NCBI GenBank assembly: GCA_041688615.1
Contig: JBDNHU010000494.1
Location: 1-13,267, forward strand
DNA: 13,267 nt
Direction of reading: 5' to 3'
DNA from: M30B19 sp041688615
Lineage (GTDB): Bacteria > Planctomycetota > Planctomycetia > Pirellulales > Pirellulaceae
Positions 1 to 7,288 of this stretch are shown here, in pieces. A program made the position numbers and the translations under genes. Each line of letters begins with the position of its first letter. The first letter of the stretch is position 1. The notes beneath the pieces were generated by a model. That model had not been told where the DNA came from. It did no database searches and saw only the letters and a program-made list of their open reading frames with translations.

Positions 1-34
1 TACAATACATGTGGCGGTGAACGAAGGGCAATAA
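1..34 (+). CDS. possible 3' end of an upstream gene (maybe a second ExbD)
   Basis: The frame starting at base 2 is open to a TAA at 32-34 and gives the tail TIHVAVNEGQ. This resembles in shape the C-terminus of the ExbD protein just downstream (EISISITRGD): a short alternating beta-strand ending three or four residues before the stop. ExbD genes often follow an exbB/tolQ gene and sometimes another exbD, so a paired ExbD upstream would fit. Only ten codons are visible. Frame 1 is also open, with a TGA at 73-75 touching the exbD ATG, but its tail is hydrophobic and unlike a protein end I recognise. The call is an inference and weak. Confidence 0.25.
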   Translation, partial: TIHVAVNEGQ

Positions 35-75
35 TTTTGTTTCCCTTTTCCTTTGTTCTAGTTGTGATCACTTGA

Positions 76-777
76 ATGAACAATCCAAACGACGACAACC
101 CGACTGACCCGAACGACGAAAAGCCCCTGGATCCAGGAGCGTCGTTTGGTCACTTTTCATTGGGGCGTCCCAATCATCCAGAGTTTGAACGGTATGCTAA
201 TCAAAAAGATACGCAAAGCGGCGTCAGCGAAGCGGGACCGGTAGCCGGTCAGCCCAACGCAAAAAATGAGGCCGCGAAGCATCGCCCGATGGCATGGAAA
301 GGCTTTGAAGAGGACGAAGAAGTTGAGACCGTTCCCTTTGGCAAACGTGGTAAACGTGAAGAAGCCGAAATGGATATGACACCTATGGTGGACGTCACCT
401 TTTTGTTGCTGATTTTCTTCATGGTGACTGCTTCTTTCAAACTACAAAAAGCGATTGAACAGCCGCCTGACCAAAGCGACGACCCTAGCGATGTTGTTTT
501 GGACCAAGAAGAAGAACAGACCGAAGCGATTGAAATTTTTATCGACGAAAATGACAATTACACGATCTTATCCAACGAAACCGATGACGAAGAAGCAGCA
601 GGCAAGGTAGAGATGTGGCGAAAGGTAAAGTTGGTCAAAAACAACTCGCCTAACGCAGAACGCATCCTGATCAACGCCAACGAAAATTGCTCGCACGGCG
701 CGGTCATTAACGCTTGGGATGCAGGTGCCGATGCCGGTATTGCGGAAATTTCAATTTCGATCACCCGTGGTGATTGA
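76..777 (+). CDS. ExbD/TolR-family biopolymer transport protein
   Basis: This 233-residue protein is a single-pass inner-membrane component of an ExbB-ExbD/TolQ-TolR type proton-driven motor. The family core starts at about residue 99 with MDMTPMVDVTFLLLIFFMV. The transmembrane helix spans about 105-121, and Asp106 lies at the place of the essential membrane Asp of ExbD (Asp25 in E. coli). The periplasmic domain follows (about 122-233), with an acidic Asp/Glu-rich linker at 131-152 and a terminal beta-strand EISISIT. The N-terminus is odd: about 98 hydrophilic residues rich in Asn, Asp, Pro and Glu precede the core, where ExbD usually has 10-25 cytoplasmic residues. No clear Shine-Dalgarno precedes the ATG, but the next in-frame Met is only at residue 72. 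No ExbB partner is in view; it is probably upstream. The family call is secure, the transported cargo unknown. Confidence 0.93.
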   Translation: MNNPNDDNPTDPNDEKPLDPGASFGHFSLGRPNHPEFERYANQKDTQSGVSEAGPVAGQPNAKNEAAKHRPMAWKGFEEDEEVETVPFGKRGKREEAEMDMTPMVDVTFLLLIFFMVTASFKLQKAIEQPPDQSDDPSDVVLDQEEEQTEAIEIFIDENDNYTILSNETDDEEAAGKVEMWRKVKLVKNNSPNAERILINANENCSHGAVINAWDAGADAGIAEISISITRGD

Positions 778-858
778 CCCGGTCTTCGGCTTTCGTTGCT
801 TTTTCAAATCTGATTTTTACTGTCAAAATCTTTGGAACAAGCAGCGCAGCTGTTGGTA

Positions 859-942
859 ATGAACTTAATACACTGAAGTTAGTACATTGAAGTTAGTACA
901 TTGAAGTTAGTACATTGAAGTTAGTACATTGAAGTTAGTACA
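859..942 (+). repeat. 14-bp tandem repeat, five near-perfect units plus one degenerate
   Basis: The unit TTGAAGTTAGTACA occurs head to tail at 887-900, 901-914, 915-928 and 929-942 without a mismatch. A fifth unit at 873-886 has one mismatch (C for the first T), and a degenerate unit at 859-872 matches 11 of 14 bases. The period is not a multiple of three and the array lies between genes, so it is non-coding. Across neighbouring units each TTGAAG is followed 18 bp later by TACATT, a spacing and partial sequence match (4/6 each) to -35 and -10 hexamers. This could be coincidence. Such an array is prone to gain and loss of units by slippage. Confidence 0.95.
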
Positions 943-983
943 TTCAAAAGCAAATATTAGGGCTCTTGGATTACCTAGCACTT

Positions 984-1012
984 CCAATCCTAGGGATCGA
1001 CTTAGGGATTGG
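984..1012. other. imperfect inverted repeat upstream of the propeller gene
   Basis: CCAATCC (984-990) is complementary to GGATTGG (1006-1012), giving a 7-bp stem with a 15-base loop. The loop and right arm also contain a direct repeat of TAGGGAT (991-997 and 1003-1009). There is no T-run after the stem, so it is not a typical terminator. It may be an operator or chance. Confidence 0.3.
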
Positions 1013-1175
1013 TTGGCCCAATTACTGGTTTGAGAATTTCATTCTTAAACTCCAAAAAAGTGGCGGACTTTTCGTTTGATAGGCTTGTTTAATCAATTGA
1101 ACAAAGACGTCAATTTACATTTTCGAATTCGCAGTGGCACTTAGGTTTGAAACATCAAAGCTTAGCAGTGCAAAC

Positions 1176-1179
1176 GAGG
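1176..1179 (+). promoter_or_regulatory. ribosome binding site of the propeller gene
   Basis: GAGG lies seven bases before the ATG at 1187. It favours this ATG over the in-frame ATG nine bases later, from which it would be 16 bases away. Confidence 0.6.
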
Positions 1180-1186
1180 TTTATAG

Positions 1187-4100
1187 ATGGCGGCGATGGA
1201 ATTTATTGAACAGCTTGAAGCTTGGGGCACATTCGATGCTTCGATCATTGGCAAGCTACGAGCCAAAATTGCTTCAAGTCCCAAAGAACCTACGGCCCAA
1301 GCGGTACTTACGTATTTGGTGAACAAGAAGGTGATTAATGCGAAGCAGGGCGAAGCATTACTGGCTCAGTATCTGAATGATCCTGGCCAGGATAGTGCTG
1401 CCTTGTTGCAATCTGAATTATTGGACCCGCAGCCGGGGTTCACCGATGGCGAAGATTTGCACGAATTGGGCTCCGCCCCATTTGAACCCAATCAAACAAT
1501 CCTGGATCAAGGTCAGTATTTGCCAGATCCAGCTGAATTCGGCGACATTGGTGGAAACCAACCCCATCAACAAGTTCCCGGTTACGAAAACCAAAACAAT
1601 CCCGCTATTGCTAACGCGGCGCAGCCCGAATGGGGTGCCCAACCGGTTGCCGGTTGGGAACAGCAAACCGGTGCCACGAATTCCAACTCGATTGCCAGCG
1701 GATTCTCTGGAAAAATCGTCAAGGGAAACCCTTGGGATGGAACTTGGATCTGGATTGGTGCCGCTCTCTTTTTGTTTTTCGCAGCCGTCACCGTGGGCTT
1801 AACGTTCTTCCTGAATCGGTTGTCAGCCGATGAACTGTACGAACGCGGCGACACTTCTTACAAGAGCAGTGGCTTTACCGACGCAAAAATCAAGTTCCAA
1901 GATTTCGTGACTCGCTATCCCAATGACCAAAGGGCCAGCTTGGCGAAGGTTCGCTTGAACATGTGCGATATCCACGTGCCGATTCGCAGTAACGACTTTT
2001 CCAAAGCGTTAAGGATTGCCGAAACGATTTTGCCTGAAATTTCTGGCGAAGAGAGTTTCAGCGACGCCCGAGAAGAACTGGCCGATTTGCTTCCCGAAAT
2101 GGGAAAAGGACTTGCCGAATTAGCTAGAAAACAACCTGATATTGAAAAGAAACGCGAATGGCACGAAAAGGCGTTAAAGGCCCAAGCGTTGGTCAACAAC
2201 TCGGCTTACATCACTTCCAAAAAACGCAATAGCAGCATCGTTGGTGACAAGATTGCAAAGATGCAAGAATCAGTCGCGATCGTCGACCGACAATTATCAA
2301 CCGAAAAAACCAAAGATGATACGCTAGGAAAAATCCGAGCGTTGATTGAATCGGGGGAAACTTCGACTGCATTCCAAACCTACCGAGACATGGTGACGTT
2401 GTTCCCAGAACTGGAACAGCGAATGGATGTGCGTGAGGTGCGAACTCTGGTCGCTCAACGCGAACAAACATTGGTGAAGAATCAACCTTCGGACCTTTTG
2501 CCAACGCCTGCGGCTGCGGCTGCCAATTCCATTTTGCTTGCAACCAAGTCGGGGGAAACGTTGAACATCTCCGATTCACAAGTAATCCCTGTGATTGCTT
2601 CTGGAGCGTTGTATGGATTGAAGGCAGCCGACGGGCAAGTTCTTTGGAGACATTTTATTGGCTTTGAATACGGCTATAGCCCTCTGCCAATTCCTGAATC
2701 CACCGACGGTCAATGGATCGTTAGCGAAGGCACTTCGAATTCAATTTATCGACTAAATTCGACCACCGGCGAAATCGTTTGGAAACTGTCTTTGGGCGAA
2801 ACGTTCAACGAACCGGTACCTACCAGCGATTTCGTATTCATCACGACGATGTCAGGCAAAGTCATTAAGGTTGATATCAATTCGGGGCAGGGAATTTCCG
2901 AAGCGAAGCTTCCACAAACCGCAACCTCGTCTCCGTGCGTCGGTGCGGGAGGGCAGTTCGTTTACCAAGTGGGTGACCATTGGTACTTGTACGTCTTGGA
3001 TGCCCAGGACATGTCGTGCCGCGAAGTTTTCTTACTTAATCATGACGCAGGTACGGTCACGAACGCCCCAATTTCGCAGCGAGGTTTGCTGTACGTATCC
3101 GAAGGTCGTTCTCAAAATTCAAGTGTTCACATTTTGGCCGCCAAAGAACGGGGCTGGGAGTTTGAGCGGCCTCAACCGAAGTTGAATTTCCCCGGCCGTT
3201 TGCAAATCCCGTTGTTAGCGTATGGCCGAGACGATGTCATCGTGGTTGATGACTTGGGCAACGTGTCGGTCTTGTCGGCGATTGGTGACGAAAATGAACG
3301 TCCGGTTCAGCAAGGGATCAATACAAAATTCAAACCAGCTGACGGCATTGTTGCTCAAGCGTTGATCGTCCGTGGCGGAGACTTCTATGTGACGGGATTA
3401 GGCATCAGTCGTTTTGCCCTTCGCAAGCAAATGCAAGATTTTGAGAGTAAAGTTTCGGCTGAACCGACAGACACATTTTTAGCACAGCCGATGATGATTG
3501 AAGACACTTTGTTTCATGTACGTCGTCGCCGCGGGGCAGCCGTCACCACCGTATCCGCAGTGGATCGCGATTCCTTGGCGGTTAAATGGCAAGTTGATTT
3601 GGGGGCGCCTTTGGCGGGTGAGCCTTTTGTTGTCGACGGAATGGCCCGCGTCATCAATAGCCAGGGAGACCAGTATGCTTTCGCCGCCGATACTGAATCA
3701 CAAATGCTTGCCGACCCTGCACGCAGGGGCTCGACCACCGGTCAAGCTCTTTACTTTACGAATCAAATCGTAACTAGCAGCGGGCTGGGAATGGTTTCCG
3801 GACCATTGGATCGCAAGGATCGTTTAACCTTTGATTTCATGGCCACCAACGAGAACGCGAAATCGCGTCAATCGTCTTGGGCAGATTCGTCGTTACCTTT
3901 GGCCTGCCCGCCAACCCTATTGGGTGAAATCGGCGTCGCTTGCTCGTCCAGGGGTGAAATATTCCTGGTGAATTTGAAGTCAGGAATTCGTTCCAAGAAT
4001 GGTTTTCAGCCGGCCATCCGACCAGGCCAGGTCGTCGCTTGGAAAACTCCGGTTGCTTTGGAAGGAAATCGAATCTTTGCAGTCGCCAGCGACGGTTCCT

Positions 4101-4648
4101 GCTATGTTTTACAGATTGTGGCCGGCGGACTTTCAAAAGAATCCGAAAAATCTTTTGACGACTCAATGATCTTACAAAATCCCGTTTCGACGGTGGATGG
4201 TGTTTTGTTGGTGACGCGACAGCGGCGAAGCGAGGCCGACGGCGAAACCGGCAGCACCATCGACGCGTTGAAAGTTATGGGTGCGGACTTACAAGAGTTG
4301 CGAACCGCTGATTTGACCGAATTCGTTCGCTCAGGCCCGTGGGTTTCCGACGATGGACAGATCCTGCTTGAAACGACCGCAGGAAACTGGATGATCTTCG
4401 ATTCAGAATTACAACAAGTCGCATCCATCCGGGCAGAAAACTATGGCGTCATCACGGGCACTCCAAAATTTGAAGACGGTAAGTGGACGTTGCTGACCAA
4501 GCAAGGCTTGTGCATCGATTTGCAAGGTTCGGAAGTGACGAAGACCTTGGATTTAAGGCAACCAATCGAAGCAGGCCCAACCAAGTTAAACGGGCACTGG
4601 ACCGCCAGTACTCCCGACGGTGCTGTGATTTACATTCCTGAAAATTAA
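1187..4648 (+). CDS. membrane-anchored TPR/PQQ-like beta-propeller protein
   Basis: This 1153-residue protein has several parts. Residues 1-65 form a small cytoplasmic helical domain ending in VINAKQGEALLAQYL, which recalls the short N-terminal segment of some planctomycete serine/threonine kinases; that is an impression only. A Gln/Asn/Pro-rich linker follows (66-185). One transmembrane helix lies at about 187-209 (WIWIGAALFLFFAAVTVGL). A TPR-like helical region begins at about 215 (LYERGDTSYKSSGF, then FQDFVTRYPND) and runs to about 430. From about 445 to the end there are PQQ-like propeller blades, for example LYGLKAADGQVLWRHFIG, IYRLNSTTGEIVWKL and VIKVDINSGQ. With the N-terminus inside, the TPR and propeller parts are periplasmic. 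Such propellers usually serve as protein-interaction scaffolds (compare BamB); I see nothing showing a true PQQ dehydrogenase. Twenty bases separate its stop from the next possible start, and 77 bases from the preferred one. Confidence 0.88.
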   Translation: MAAMEFIEQLEAWGTFDASIIGKLRAKIASSPKEPTAQAVLTYLVNKKVINAKQGEALLAQYLNDPGQDSAALLQSELLDPQPGFTDGEDLHELGSAPFEPNQTILDQGQYLPDPAEFGDIGGNQPHQQVPGYENQNNPAIANAAQPEWGAQPVAGWEQQTGATNSNSIASGFSGKIVKGNPWDGTWIWIGAALFLFFAAVTVGLTFFLNRLSADELYERGDTSYKSSGFTDAKIKFQDFVTRYPNDQRASLAKVRLNMCDIHVPIRSNDFSKALRIAETILPEISGEESFSDAREELADLLPEMGKGLAELARKQPDIEKKREWHEKALKAQALVNNSAYITSKKRNSSIVGDKIAKMQESVAIVDRQLSTEKTKDDTLGKIRALIESGETSTAFQTYRDMVTLFPELEQRMDVREVRTLVAQREQTLVKNQPSDLLPTPAAAAANSILLATKSGETLNISDSQVIPVIASGALYGLKAADGQVLWRHFIGFEYGYSPLPIPESTDGQWIVSEGTSNSIYRLNSTTGEIVWKLSLGETFNEPVPTSDFVFITTMSGKVIKVDINSGQGISEAKLPQTATSSPCVGAGGQFVYQVGDHWYLYVLDAQDMSCREVFLLNHDAGTVTNAPISQRGLLYVSEGRSQNSSVHILAAKERGWEFERPQPKLNFPGRLQIPLLAYGRDDVIVVDDLGNVSVLSAIGDENERPVQQGINTKFKPADGIVAQALIVRGGDFYVTGLGISRFALRKQMQDFESKVSAEPTDTFLAQPMMIEDTLFHVRRRRGAAVTTVSAVDRDSLAVKWQVDLGAPLAGEPFVVDGMARVINSQGDQYAFAADTESQMLADPARRGSTTGQALYFTNQIVTSSGLGMVSGPLDRKDRLTFDFMATNENAKSRQSSWADSSLPLACPPTLLGEIGVACSSRGEIFLVNLKSGIRSKNGFQPAIRPGQVVAWKTPVALEGNRIFAVASDGSCYVLQIVAGGLSKESEKSFDDSMILQNPVSTVDGVLLVTRQRRSEADGETGSTIDALKVMGADLQELRTADLTEFVRSGPWVSDDGQILLETTAGNWMIFDSELQQVASIRAENYGVITGTPKFEDGKWTLLTKQGLCIDLQGSEVTKTLDLRQPIEAGPTKLNGHWTASTPDGAVIYIPEN

Positions 4649-4709
4649 GACTGGAAAGTAAACCCATTATGAGCCAAGCCCTTAATGCCCAATCTCAGCG
4701 GCGCCGGTC

Positions 4710-4715
4710 AAGGAG
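4710..4715 (+). promoter_or_regulatory. strong ribosome binding site deciding the start of the solute-binding protein
   Basis: AAGGAG stands ten bases before the ATG at 4726 and is the best Shine-Dalgarno match noticed in the window. The upstream in-frame ATG at 4669 has only GGAAAG about ten bases before it. The internal start also gives a normal 38-residue signal peptide instead of one of about 57. Confidence 0.6.
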
Positions 4716-4725
4716 TATTTTCGCT

Positions 4726-7212
4726 ATGTTAAACCTGGAAAATTTTAGAACATTGGTTCGACACCCGTTCGGGAAATCGATTGCGTTGGTGTTGGCTGTT
4801 GTGTCCAGTTTTCTCAGCGGCAGCTTTGTCGCAGCTCAAGAACTTGATGACTTCAAGAGTGATCCGCGCCCAATTATTGATCGCGAACCCTTTGACCGCA
4901 TTACTTTCTCGACCGGTCAAACTTACGACATTTTGCCATTGAATCTTCCCAGCGGAGAACCCGTGCCAAGGCGTGGCAAGGTGATTTTCAATTTGCTAGA
5001 TGAACCGGACACCAGTTACTCGTATGTGGCACCTTGGAATAATGTTTCCAAAGTGACTCCGTTCCAAGAGGTCATCTTGGACGTGGCGAAAAAACTGGAG
5101 CAAAAAGGGGATCTGACCGAGGCTTATCGGTATTACAACTATTTATTAAATCACCCGCAATTCGAAGGCAAACGACCGGTTGTGGATCTTTTTACGATCT
5201 TGGTCCGGGACGCAGGGTCATCGTTGAAAACCAAAGAGTATTGGGACGCTTTGGTTTGTTTTGAAGAATTGAAAGAAAAGTTTACGGGGAAACGATTTAG
5301 CTTACCGGGTGAAATAAAGACCGCTTCGCAGGGCATCGAATTTTGTTTTTCAAAAATCGTTGACCAAAAATACAGTGAGCAACGTTATCGGCAAATTCGT
5401 GACCTGTTGAAGTCCGGGGTCACTCGCCATCCAAGCGAATTGCAAACACTGGATCAACAGTGGACTGACAAAATCCAGCAGGATGCCTTGAAACAGTTAG
5501 GTGCCTTGCAGGAGGCACTGGATCAAAAGCAACCCGTTTTGGCTCAAGATCTGTTGCGTCAAATGCTTGAGATTGCCCCAGATCTACCTCAAGCGGTTGA
5601 ACTACGTCGCATGATATTGGAACGGTATCCAATGGTCATTGTAGGCGTTGACCAATTACCTGCGGTGCGTGATGCCCGACTGATCGAATCATGGGCCTCC
5701 CGGCGTACCGGGACCTTGGTCCGCAGCCAATTGATGGAATTTCAACGCCAAGACGAAGACGGTGGTGTCTACCGATTTGCTCACGGGCGAATGGAACCTA
5801 CGGGAGAAGAAGGCGCCGCGTTTAAGCTGGTTCTGCAAAACGAAGACCAATGGGAATCGATTCCGCCCGTGACTTCGATGCAGTTAGCAGCATTGCTTTC
5901 CGACGCAGCGACCAAGGGCAACGATTCCTATCATCCGTTATGGGCACGTATTTTAGAAACGGTCGAAGTCCAAAATCCAGAGACCGTGCAGGTTAACTTG
6001 CGGTATCCGTTTCTTCTTCCCAGTGCTTTGCTACAACTGCCATTTATGCCAAGCAACCTAGCCGGCAGTGATGGACCTTATGCGATTGATCGTAAAGAAG
6101 AAGAACGTGTACTTTACCGACCCAACAATCCTAACCCGGCGTTCAGTGGCGAATTGCAAACCCGCCCTTTGCTGTTGGAAAAATCGATTGGGGATGCTTC
6201 ACGAGGCTCGGAAATGCTTCAGAGCGGTGCCATCGATGTTTTAGATCGAGTCTTCCCGGGCGAACTAATCAAACTTCAGCGAGACCCCGAAATCGAAGTT
6301 CGCCGATATCAAATTCCCTCGGTGCATTGGCTGATCCCCAATTTGCGGAATGATTGGGTCAAGAACCAAGTGTTTCGCCGTGGATTGATTTACGCAATCG
6401 ATCGACAGCGTCTAGTTCGACAGGTGATGACCAATGATCAACCGCTAGACGGTTTCGAAGTCATCAGTGGCCCATTCCCTGTGGGCATGGACGAAAGCGA
6501 TCCGTTGATGTACGCCAATAACTTTAAGGTCAAACCGGTCCCCTACAGTTCCGACTTAGGCAAAGTGTTCGTGCAAATGGCTGCCTCGCAGATCCAAGCG
6601 TTGACCCGTCGTAAAGCGGAGATTGCGACGAAAGCTGCAATCGCACGCGGCGAAATCACTGCCGACCAATCCTCGGTAACTACAGATGGCGAAGCCGAGG
6701 AATCCATCGAAACACCACCCCTGCCCGAACCGCCAGAAATTGTCCTGGTCTACCCAAAGGGCACTCAGGCCGAGACGATCTGTGCTTTTATCGCTCGCTA
6801 TTGGGGGTCGGCGGGTGTCAAAACCAAACTGCGAGAATTACCTGAAGGGCAGTTTTTCCCCGAAGACGATGACTACGATTTTGTCTTCGTGGAATGCACG
6901 ATGCAAGAACCATTGGTTGATGCTCGCCGAATCTTCGGTCAAACCGGTTTGGTCAAAACCATCGATGCTTCGGTGGAACAGGCGTTAGATCGAATCGATC
7001 GTGTTCGAAACTGGCAAGCCGCGGGAGCCAGCCTGCGTAACTTACACGAAAAAGTTTACAACGAAGTGACGATCCTGCCGCTATGGCAGGTTCCCCAGTA
7101 CTACGCGTATCGATCATCGGTTCGAAATATTGGATTCGATATCAACACAATTTATCAGAACGTGGAACAATGGCGTATTGAATTGGAAGAGCCGACCGCG
7201 GAAGACGATTAG
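4726..7212 (+). CDS. secreted ABC-type solute-binding protein, family 5-like, with helical repeat N-terminus
   Basis: From the ATG at 4726 the protein has 828 residues; an alternative ATG at 4669 adds 19 Arg-rich residues. A signal peptide has its hydrophobic core at about 17-34 (SIALVLAVVSSFLSGSFVA) and a likely cut near AAQ-E at 36-39; there is no lipobox Cys. Residues about 105-300 are helical and TPR-like (LEQKGDLTEAYRYYNYLL). From about 303 to the end the protein follows the OppA/DppA-type family 5 layout: VNLRYPFLLPSALLQLPFMP, then GPYAI, FRRGLIYAIDRQRLV, a substrate-cleft-like second lobe, and a final LPLWQVPQYYAYRSSVRNIGF. A charged, Glu/Pro-rich insert sits at about 616-670. No oligopeptide permease or ATPase gene lies nearby, so it may serve the envelope complex rather than a classical importer. 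The family call is fairly sure, the ligand unknown. Confidence 0.82.
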   Translation: MLNLENFRTLVRHPFGKSIALVLAVVSSFLSGSFVAAQELDDFKSDPRPIIDREPFDRITFSTGQTYDILPLNLPSGEPVPRRGKVIFNLLDEPDTSYSYVAPWNNVSKVTPFQEVILDVAKKLEQKGDLTEAYRYYNYLLNHPQFEGKRPVVDLFTILVRDAGSSLKTKEYWDALVCFEELKEKFTGKRFSLPGEIKTASQGIEFCFSKIVDQKYSEQRYRQIRDLLKSGVTRHPSELQTLDQQWTDKIQQDALKQLGALQEALDQKQPVLAQDLLRQMLEIAPDLPQAVELRRMILERYPMVIVGVDQLPAVRDARLIESWASRRTGTLVRSQLMEFQRQDEDGGVYRFAHGRMEPTGEEGAAFKLVLQNEDQWESIPPVTSMQLAALLSDAATKGNDSYHPLWARILETVEVQNPETVQVNLRYPFLLPSALLQLPFMPSNLAGSDGPYAIDRKEEERVLYRPNNPNPAFSGELQTRPLLLEKSIGDASRGSEMLQSGAIDVLDRVFPGELIKLQRDPEIEVRRYQIPSVHWLIPNLRNDWVKNQVFRRGLIYAIDRQRLVRQVMTNDQPLDGFEVISGPFPVGMDESDPLMYANNFKVKPVPYSSDLGKVFVQMAASQIQALTRRKAEIATKAAIARGEITADQSSVTTDGEAEESIETPPLPEPPEIVLVYPKGTQAETICAFIARYWGSAGVKTKLRELPEGQFFPEDDDYDFVFVECTMQEPLVDARRIFGQTGLVKTIDASVEQALDRIDRVRNWQAAGASLRNLHEKVYNEVTILPLWQVPQYYAYRSSVRNIGFDINTIYQNVEQWRIELEEPTAEDD

Positions 7213-7288
7213 CCTACCCAGGCGAATGTAACCCCTTCCCTAAATCCAATTGCAACCCGTGTCCGATATTCGTAACAGATTGAATGCC

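Larger units (their letters stand above)
778..1186 (+). other. 409-bp intergenic region between exbD and the propeller gene
   Basis: No convincing gene is seen here. The region holds a 14-bp tandem array (859-942), an imperfect inverted repeat (984-1012) and the ribosome binding site of the next gene. It is AT-richer than the flanking genes. The length and the repeats suggest that the propeller gene has its own promoter rather than depending only on read-through from exbD. I could not find a convincing single sigma-70 promoter or a classical hairpin plus T-run terminator after exbD. Confidence 0.6.

Noticed and set aside
1134..1322. 62-codon frame upstream of and overlapping the propeller gene start
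   Set aside because: It overlaps the well-supported gene in another frame and shows no recognisable protein features.
2580..4648. True PQQ-dependent dehydrogenase
   Set aside because: The blades look like PQQ-like repeats, but the TPR segment, membrane anchor and absence of recognisable cofactor and calcium-binding motifs fit a scaffold propeller better.
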